This document shows, in pieces, positions 58,827 to 64,000 of a stretch of 64,000 nt of DNA. Source of the stretch: DATLRC01 sp035534895 (GTDB lineage: Bacteria > Patescibacteriota > Saccharimonadia > Saccharimonadales > UBA4665); NCBI GenBank assembly GCA_035534895.1, contig DATLRC010000006.1, positions 1-64,000 of the forward strand, given 5' to 3'. The stretch's first letter is position 1, and each line of letters starts with the position of its first letter. The notes beneath the pieces were generated by a model. The model searched no databases. It worked only from the letters and a program-made list of their open reading frames with translations, and was not told the DNA's origin. The position numbers were made by a program, and so were the translations under genes.

Positions 58827-60011
58827 TTATTTCACTATCTTGGTAACAACACCTGCTCCAACGGTTCGGCCGCCTTCACGAATTGCAAAACGCAATCCTT
58901 GATCCATGGCAATTGGAGCTAACAATTTGACCTTAAAAGTAATTGTGTCGCCTGGCATGACCATTTCTTTATCAGCCGGAAGTTCGACTTCACCGGTGAC
59001 GTCAGTCGTTCGGAAATAAAACTGAGGCTTATATCCTTTAAAGAACGGTGTGTGGCGACCGCCCTCTTCCTTAGTTAAGATGTATACTTCGCTGTCAAAT
59101 TCAGTATGTGGCGTTATAGTACCTGGTTTTGCTAGTACTTGTCCGCGTTCAATATCGTCGCGTTCAATGCCGCGCAGCAGGACACCAACGTTATCACCGG
59201 CTTGACCTTGATCAAGATTCTTTTTGAACATTTCAACACCGGTAACTACACTTTTGGTAGTCGGTCGAATACCGACAATTTCAATTTCTTCATTAACTTT
59301 AACAATTCCTGTTTCGACACGTCCGGTAGCTACTGTGCCACGACCCTTGATCGAGAAAACATCTTCAATAGGCATCAGGAATGGTTTTTCTAAATCGCGC
59401 TTAGGCTCTGGGATGTAATCATCCATGGCTTTAACTAGTTCCATGACAGCATCTTCATTTGTTGCGTCACCTTCAAGGGCCTTGGTAGCTGAGCCACGAA
59501 TTATTGGGCAATCACGGTCAAATTCATACTTGGCCAGCAAGTCTCGAATTTCTTCCTCAACTAGATCAACTAGCTCAGGATCAGCAAGATCCATTTTATT
59601 CATGAAAACCAAAATTTTAGGTACACCAACTTGGCGAGCTAGCAAGACATGTTCACGAGTTTGGGGCATCGGACCATCAGCAGCAGAAACTACTAAAATG
59701 GCGCCATCAATCTGGGCTGCTCCGGTAATCATGTTTTTTACATAATCTGCGTGACCAGGCATGTCGACGTGAGCATAGTGCCGTTTATCAGTTTCGTATT
59801 CCTGATGAGAAGTCGCGATGGTGATTCCACGGGCTTTTTCCTCAGGGGCATTATCAATCTGATCATAAGCAACTGGCTTATTGATGTTGCTAGGTAGTTT
59901 TTTTGCAAGAACAGACGTTATAGCAGCTGTTAAGCTGGTTTTACCGTGATCAACGTGTCCCATCGTACCGACGTTAACATGTGGTTTACTGCGGTCAAAG
60001 TTTTCTGCCAT
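58827..60011 (-). CDS. tuf: elongation factor Tu
   Basis: 394 residues, standard. G1 GHVDHGKT (about 18-25), G3 DMPGHADY, G4 NKMD and domains 2 and 3 ([50 protein letters not shown]) are all present. It delivers aminoacyl-tRNA. A promoter TTTACA-N17-TATACT lies about 85-115 nt upstream, and GGAG precedes the ATG, so tuf can be transcribed apart from fusA. Confidence 0.98.
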   Translation of the reverse strand: MAENFDRSKPHVNVGTMGHVDHGKTSLTAAITSVLAKKLPSNINKPVAYDQIDNAPEEKARGITIATSHQEYETDKRHYAHVDMPGHADYVKNMITGAAQIDGAILVVSAADGPMPQTREHVLLARQVGVPKILVFMNKMDLADPELVDLVEEEIRDLLAKYEFDRDCPIIRGSATKALEGDATNEDAVMELVKAMDDYIPEPKRDLEKPFLMPIEDVFSIKGRGTVATGRVETGIVKVNEEIEIVGIRPTTKSVVTGVEMFKKNLDQGQAGDNVGVLLRGIERDDIERGQVLAKPGTITPHTEFDSEVYILTKEEGGRHTPFFKGYKPQFYFRTTDVTGEVELPADKEMVMPGDTITFKVKLLAPIAMDQGLRFAIREGGRTVGAGVVTKIVK

Positions 60012-60095
60012 TGGATTAATGACTCCTTATATCTTTTCGGTTAAATAATAGGTTAATGCATACGATTAACACAACTCGAAACGAGTAATAGGGTA

Positions 60096-60124
60096 AGTAT
60101 AGATTAGCTCGTATAAATTGTAAA
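60096..60124 (-). promoter_or_regulatory. promoter of tuf
   Basis: Minus-strand TTTACA (60124-60119), a 17-nt spacer and TATACT (60101-60096). Transcription would begin near 60089, giving a leader of about 78 nt that includes the small hairpin ACTCG-TTT-CGAGT. Confidence 0.65.
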
Positions 60125-60139
60125 GAGTTTTTAGCTTGC

Positions 60140-60403
60140 TTATGTTGAGCTCTGAGTTTGTATGCCGCGAGAGCGATTAGCCAACTTAGATGCTCGAGTG
60201 ACTAGAGCGTTCTCGGCCGCGTTGTAGCTATCATGGACTCTGATTGGGTTGGGACTCTCAGCACTAATCTGATTAAACCACTGCTTGTTATAGTATCTGA
60301 TTAGTCCAACAAGTGCCTCATCGGGCAAGCAGCTCAGCTCATTACGAAAATGGCCTGCTTCATCTTGAGGTATGTAGTGCTGGGTTGTTTCGTGGTTAGG
60401 CAT
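60140..60403 (-). CDS. small hypothetical protein between fusA and tuf
   Basis: 87 residues, soluble. The middle is helical (RNELSCLPDEALVGLIRYYNKQW) and the C-terminus is basic (SKLANRSRGIQTQSST). No family recognised. It starts 11 nt after fusA and its 3' end lies just upstream of the tuf promoter, so it forms the end of the rpsL-fusA transcript. Confidence 0.55.
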   Translation of the reverse strand: MPNHETTQHYIPQDEAGHFRNELSCLPDEALVGLIRYYNKQWFNQISAESPNPIRVHDSYNAAENALVTRASKLANRSRGIQTQSST

Positions 60404-60414
60404 AGTTATATTGT

Positions 60415-62502
60415 CTACTTGCTATTTTTAGCAATTATTGCCTCTGCTACATTATTAGGTACATCGGCATAATGATCAAGTTCCATACTTGAACTGGCTC
60501 GGCCTTGACTCATGCTTCGCAAGTTAGTTGTGTAGCCAAACATTTCACCTAAAGGCACGAAAGCGGTAATTTCTTTAATGCCTGGATTAAGGTCCTCCAT
60601 GCTTTCAATGCGACCACGCTTGGAGTTTAGATCACCTATTACATCACCCATAAATCCTTCGGGTGAGATGACAACCACTTTCATAACTGGTTCAAGAAGT
60701 ACCGGGGAAGCCTTCTTGACACCTGCTTGGAGAGCCATTGAGCCGGCAATCTTAAAGGCCATTTCGCTAGAATCAACATCGTGGTAGGACCCGTCATAGA
60801 GCTCAGCTCTGACATCAACCACAGGATAGCCGGCCAATACTCCGTTAGACATTGCTTCTTCAATGCCACTCTTAACGGCAGGGATATATTCGCCAGGCAC
60901 AACGCCACCTTTAATGGCATTTATGAATTCAAAGCCTTTACCGACTTCGTTCTGACTTAATCGGAGCCAGACATCGCCATATTGGCCACGGCCGCCGGAT
61001 TGACGGATGAATTTGCCCTGAACTTCAACTCCATCACGCCGGATCGTTTCACGGTAGGCGACTTGAGGTTGGCCAACATTGGCTTCGACATTAAATTCTC
61101 TCTTCATGCGATCAACAATTATTTCAAGATGTAACTCGCCCATTCCCGAAATTATGGTTTGGCCAGTTTCGTCATCAACACGAATTCTAAAAGTCGGGTC
61201 TTCTTCGGCCAGACGTTGCATGGCTAAGCTCATTTTTTCCTGATCGGCTTTAGTTTTTGGTTCAATGGCTATGCTAACTGGCGGTTCTGGGAAAGTAATG
61301 CTTTCTAGAACAATCGGCGAGCTTGGATCAGACAGAGTATGTCCGGTGGTTGTTCCCTTCAGGCCAACTATTGCCGCAATATCTCCGGCACCAACTGAAC
61401 TGACATCTTCGCGCTTATCGGCTTGCATGCGAACAATTCGACCGACCCGCTCTTTTTGGCCTGTCGAGCTATTTAAAATGTAACTACCGGCGTCCAGTTT
61501 TCCGGAGTAGACTCTAAAATAGGCTAGTTTGCCGACAAACGGATCAGTAGCTATTTTGAATGCTAAGCTGGCAAAGGGCTGAGATACATCTGGGTGACGC
61601 TCAATCTCATCTCCAGTTTTGGGATGTACGCCCCAGGTTGAACCCCTGTCAAGAGGGCTAGGCAATAGATCGATCACGGCATCGAGCACCTTTTCAACTA
61701 TAACGCCACGTCCGTCACCGCCGCTAACAGCAAAGAATTTACCAGTTAAGACTGCTGTCCTGATAGCTTGATTAATTTCCTCCGTAGTCAAGCCTTCCTC
61801 GCCAACTTCAAGGTATTTCTCGAGCATCGCCTCATCTTCAGCAACTGCGTTTTCAACTAGCAAAGAACGGTATTTAGAGACTTTATCCATCATCTCGGCC
61901 GGGATTTCAGATTCAACTAGTTGATGATCAGTAAACTCTTTATAGCTATAAGCTTTCAAAGTAACCAGGTCGACGATGCCATTAATCGACTGTTCAAAAC
62001 CAATTGGCAAGTGAATCGGAAAAGCCCGTTTACTTAAGCGATGGTGTATTGAGTCTAGGGACTTATAGAAATCCCCGCCGGTCTGGTTGATCTTATTAAT
62101 GAAACAGATACGTGGCACACCGTACTTGTCTGCTTGTCGCCAGACAGTTTCAGATTGAGATTCAACGCCCATTTTGCCGTCAAAGACTACTACTGCCCCA
62201 TCTAAAACTCTTAAAGACCGCTCCACTTCGACAGTGAAGTCAATGTGTCCCGGAGTATCAATAATATTGATCTGATGATTTTTCCAATAGCAGGTCACAG
62301 CAGCCGAGACAATAGTGATGCCCCGTTCTCTTTCTTGGTCCATCCAGTCAGTTGTTGTTTGTCCTTCATGAACTGCCCCAATTTTGTGCTTTAGACCTGT
62401 TCGGTAGAGGATACCTTCTGTAGTTGTCGTTTTGCCGGCATCAATGTGAGCAATAATACCGATGTTACGAATTTTTTCCATTGCTGTTTGCTTATCTGCC
62501 AT
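60415..62502 (-). CDS. fusA: elongation factor G
   Basis: 695 residues from the ATG at 62502 ([21 protein letters not shown]), chosen over 62538 because AAAGGAT lies just upstream. G1 [14 protein letters not shown]3 DTPGHIDF, G4 NKINQ (variant of NKMD) and domains II-V ([37 protein letters not shown]) are conserved. It drives translocation. The upstream small gene ends 13 nt before it. Confidence 0.98.
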   Translation of the reverse strand: MADKQTAMEKIRNIGIIAHIDAGKTTTTEGILYRTGLKHKIGAVHEGQTTTDWMDQERERGITIVSAAVTCYWKNHQINIIDTPGHIDFTVEVERSLRVLDGAVVVFDGKMGVESQSETVWRQADKYGVPRICFINKINQTGGDFYKSLDSIHHRLSKRAFPIHLPIGFEQSINGIVDLVTLKAYSYKEFTDHQLVESEIPAEMMDKVSKYRSLLVENAVAEDEAMLEKYLEVGEEGLTTEEINQAIRTAVLTGKFFAVSGGDGRGVIVEKVLDAVIDLLPSPLDRGSTWGVHPKTGDEIERHPDVSQPFASLAFKIATDPFVGKLAYFRVYSGKLDAGSYILNSSTGQKERVGRIVRMQADKREDVSSVGAGDIAAIVGLKGTTTGHTLSDPSSPIVLESITFPEPPVSIAIEPKTKADQEKMSLAMQRLAEEDPTFRIRVDDETGQTIISGMGELHLEIIVDRMKREFNVEANVGQPQVAYRETIRRDGVEVQGKFIRQSGGRGQYGDVWLRLSQNEVGKGFEFINAIKGGVVPGEYIPAVKSGIEEAMSNGVLAGYPVVDVRAELYDGSYHDVDSSEMAFKIAGSMALQAGVKKASPVLLEPVMKVVVISPEGFMGDVIGDLNSKRGRIESMEDLNPGIKEITAFVPLGEMFGYTTNLRSMSQGRASSSMELDHYADVPNNVAEAIIAKNSK

Positions 62503-62515
62503 TTTGAATCCTTTA

Positions 62516-62704
62516 TTAGCCTGTTGAGGTGTCGTCATTATATTGGTTTGGGTCTTGAGCCAGTTGATCTATTAGAAAGTCTAGGTTAAATCGGCGCAGA
62601 GGCCCTGATTTCTGGCGCTCTGCTTCAAGTGCATCGTAAGCTGTTAGCTCAACAATTGATTGAGGGCTTATTTGTGTTTCATGAGCAGCTCGTTTCGGTT
62701 TCAT
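62516..62704 (-). CDS. small hypothetical protein upstream of fusA
   Basis: 62 residues, charged and soluble ([40 protein letters not shown]). No family recognised. The start codon overlaps the stop of the preceding gene by one base, and it ends 13 nt before fusA. Tight spacing supports a real coding gene. Confidence 0.5.
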   Translation of the reverse strand: MKPKRAAHETQISPQSIVELTAYDALEAERQKSGPLRRFNLDFLIDQLAQDPNQYNDDTSTG

Positions 62705-63165
62705 CAGTTCAACCTCGTAGCCGTGTTGACTGTTTCAAAGATAGCTTGAGCGGCGAGTAAATCAAGAAGTTTTAGCTGTTGGTCTGACAATTGATTGTAG
62801 TTTCGCTCACCTTGAGGAAATATTGATGTCACGTCTTTATTAACTCTGGTCATCTGGACCATTGATCGACGACTAGTCTTGGTCGGTAATAAAACACTAC
62901 TGTAGGTGCTTCCGTCTTTTCGATCAAAGACCAGTAGCTGTAACAATTGACCGTCAGGTACTCGACTAAAAGGACCGCTGACTGATTTCTCGACTTCATA
63001 GCCAGCTCTTATGCGAACGTTTTGATTGTTTTCAGTAGGCTCCTCTGGAATATAAACATATCTTTGATTTGGGCCAACCCAAGTTGGACTATTGCCAATG
63101 TCAACCCGAGCAAGTTGTTGTTGGACATCTTCAATCGAACGGACAGGAACTGTGAACAAACCCAT
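62704..63165 (-). CDS. hypothetical protein downstream of rpsG
   Basis: 153 residues from the ATG at 63165, chosen because AGAGGTT lies just upstream; a start at 63267 would overlap rpsG by 100 nt. Largely beta-type in the middle (RYVYIPEEPTENNQNVRIRAGYEVE, LLQLLVFDRKDGSTYSSVLLP) with a helical C-terminus. No signal peptide or known motif. It lies 1 nt after rpsG, so it is coupled to it. Function unknown. Confidence 0.6.
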   Translation of the reverse strand: MGLFTVPVRSIEDVQQQLARVDIGNSPTWVGPNQRYVYIPEEPTENNQNVRIRAGYEVEKSVSGPFSRVPDGQLLQLLVFDRKDGSTYSSVLLPTKTSRRSMVQMTRVNKDVTSIFPQGERNYNQLSDQQLKLLDLLAAQAIFETVNTATRLN

Positions 63166-63166
63166 A

Positions 63167-63646
63167 TTAACCTCTTGCAAAGTGGGCAAAAGCCCGGTTA
63201 GCTTCGGCCATTTTGTGGGCGTCTTCACGTTTTTTAACAGCAGTTCCTTGGTTGTTATAGGCATCAATCAGTTCGGTAGCAATGCGATCGACCATGCTCA
63301 TACCCCTTCGAGAACGGGCAGATTGGACAAACCACATGGTGGTCAGGTGATTTTGGCGTTGGCCTCTCACTTCAAAGGGTATCTGGTAATTTGCTCCGCC
63401 AACACGTCGAGACCGGGTTTCCATGTGAGGTTGAATGTTGTTCATTGCCTTCTCGAAAACTTCAAGGGGGTTCTGGATTTTGAGCTTATCAGCCGCTTTT
63501 TGCATGCCGTTATAAACAAGTTTTTCAGCCAGTTGTTTTTTGCCATTGCGCATAACTCTGTTAATCAGGCGAGAAACTTGAACATTCTGATAAAGGCGGT
63601 CTGGTTTTATGTCTCGAACTAGTGCTTTTGTGACTTTTCGGGGCAT
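63167..63646 (-). CDS. rpsG: 30S ribosomal protein S7
   Basis: 159 residues, standard. MPRKVTKALVRDIKPDRLYQNVQVSRLINRVMRNGKKQLAEKL at the start (read in parts) and MSMVDRIATELIDAYNNQGTAVKKREDAHKMAEANRAFAHF at the end are conserved. It organises the 30S head and represses the str operon in E. coli. Start overlaps the small gene at 63646 by one base. Confidence 0.97.
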   Translation of the reverse strand: MPRKVTKALVRDIKPDRLYQNVQVSRLINRVMRNGKKQLAEKLVYNGMQKAADKLKIQNPLEVFEKAMNNIQPHMETRSRRVGGANYQIPFEVRGQRQNHLTTMWFVQSARSRRGMSMVDRIATELIDAYNNQGTAVKKREDAHKMAEANRAFAHFARG

Positions 63647-63876
63647 TAGATCACTCCTTTCAGGATTGGCTCAGGTGGTGGTAGGCTGAGGCAAGCACTT
63701 TGGCCCAAGGCTACGGTTATATCCCATGGACAGCTTGTTTTGTTTGCAGCTTCTGGATCTTCTTGAACGTAAACCTCAAGCCACTCCTGGCATTGCTCAG
63801 GGGTTAACGGATAACCATTCTGACGGTTGGAGTCGCAATCTTGTCGGCTAGCGCAATAAGAGATACCTTTAGCCAT
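63646..63876 (-). CDS. small cysteine-containing hypothetical protein between rpsL and rpsG
   Basis: 76 residues with five Cys (YCASRQDCDSN, EQCQEW, TSCPWD, SACLSL). It begins a few bases after the rpsL stop (63877-63879) and overlaps the rpsG start by one base. No family recognised. The cysteine content stands out because the neighbouring proteins have almost none; metal or disulfide roles are possible but there is no clean CxxC. Part of the str operon. Confidence 0.5.
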   Translation of the reverse strand: MAKGISYCASRQDCDSNRQNGYPLTPEQCQEWLEVYVQEDPEAANKTSCPWDITVALGQSACLSLPPPEPILKGVI

Positions 63877-64000
63877 TTACTTTGTCTCTTTCTTGGTGCC
63901 GTATTTAGAACGGCCATTAGTGCGGTTAGTGACACCTTGAAGATCAAGACTACCGCGAACAATATGATAGCGAACGCCTGGCAGGTCTTTGACTCGACCT
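63877..64000 (-). CDS. rpsL: 30S ribosomal protein S12, C-terminal part
   Basis: The last 40 codons are in the window, reading [20 protein letters not shown] then [19 protein letters not shown] and a TAA stop. This is the conserved S12 C-terminus (the GVRYHIVRG motif), including the region around the decoding site. The N-terminal two thirds lie beyond the right edge. It is the first known gene of the str part of the cluster. Confidence 0.97.
   Translation of the reverse strand, partial: GRVKDLPGVRYHIVRGSLDLQGVTNRTNGRSKYGTKKETK

Noticed and set aside
63166..63267. Longer start of the gene after rpsG
   Set aside because: It would overlap rpsG by 100 nt; the ATG at 63165 has a good ribosome binding site.

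Overview
The window looks like part of a small-genome bacterium of the Candidate Phyla Radiation (Patescibacteria), most probably Candidatus Saccharibacteria (TM7). Supporting signs are: one merged str-S10-spc-alpha ribosomal cluster with no rpmD (L30), adk or map; cysteine-free forms of L33, L36 and S14; a dTMP kinase fused to a ThyX-like protein; PimA-like GT4 glycosyltransferases; and UGA used as an ordinary stop, which argues against SR1/Gracilibacteria code 25. The lineage is an inference from gene content and was not checked by any search.

Layout. 1-2630: an unstable edge with the start of an IS3-type transposase, a truncated membrane-protein remnant, three small genes and a Crp/Fnr regulator interrupted at a run of nine G. 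2631-4707: an MFS exporter and an isochorismatase-fold hydrolase, bounded by a direct repeat that abuts tRNA-Gln. 4746-14582: cell-envelope genes (a VanY-like peptidase, an alpha/beta hydrolase, two PimA-like glycosyltransferases, an AI-2E-type permease, a GT39-like protein) mixed with cysS, nrnA, recR and ybaB. 14622-19420: dnaB, dnaX, an unknown gene, then rplL-rplJ behind an L10-type leader. 19420-24191: a cluster of unknown small genes with a candidate structured RNA, then a nucleotide block (Tmk-ThyX-ThyX fusion and a dCTP-deaminase-like gene). 24288-29478: an MprF-like membrane protein, a dNMP-kinase-like protein and secE-nusG-rplK-orf-rplA. 29588-34455: single genes, mostly with their own promoters (GT2, PAS histidine kinase, YgjP-like metallopeptidase, P-loop kinase, cupredoxin-like protein). 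34540-39885: tRNA-Trp, an alpha-glucan operon (GT4-GH57-GH15), rpmG and three tRNAs. 39922-43352: TPR protein, holB, rluD-like, trpS. 43442-64000: about 20 kb of ribosomal and translation genes, all on the minus strand, from rpsI back to rpsL, which is cut by the window end.

Three themes run across the window. First, many stand-alone genes have a TATAAT-like box only 6-10 nt before the start codon and no Shine-Dalgarno sequence, so their mRNAs should be leaderless or nearly so, while genes inside operons mostly have AGGAG-type sites. Second, structural zinc sites are missing from RecR, DnaX, the delta-prime subunit, L33, L36 and S14. Third, small unknown genes sit between the canonical genes of the ribosomal operons. 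The most unusual single protein is the 783-residue Tmk-ThyX-ThyX fusion, whose two ThyX halves each keep a different part of the canonical motif. The best candidate for an undescribed element is the structured RNA at 20419-20580 with its neighbouring unknown genes.
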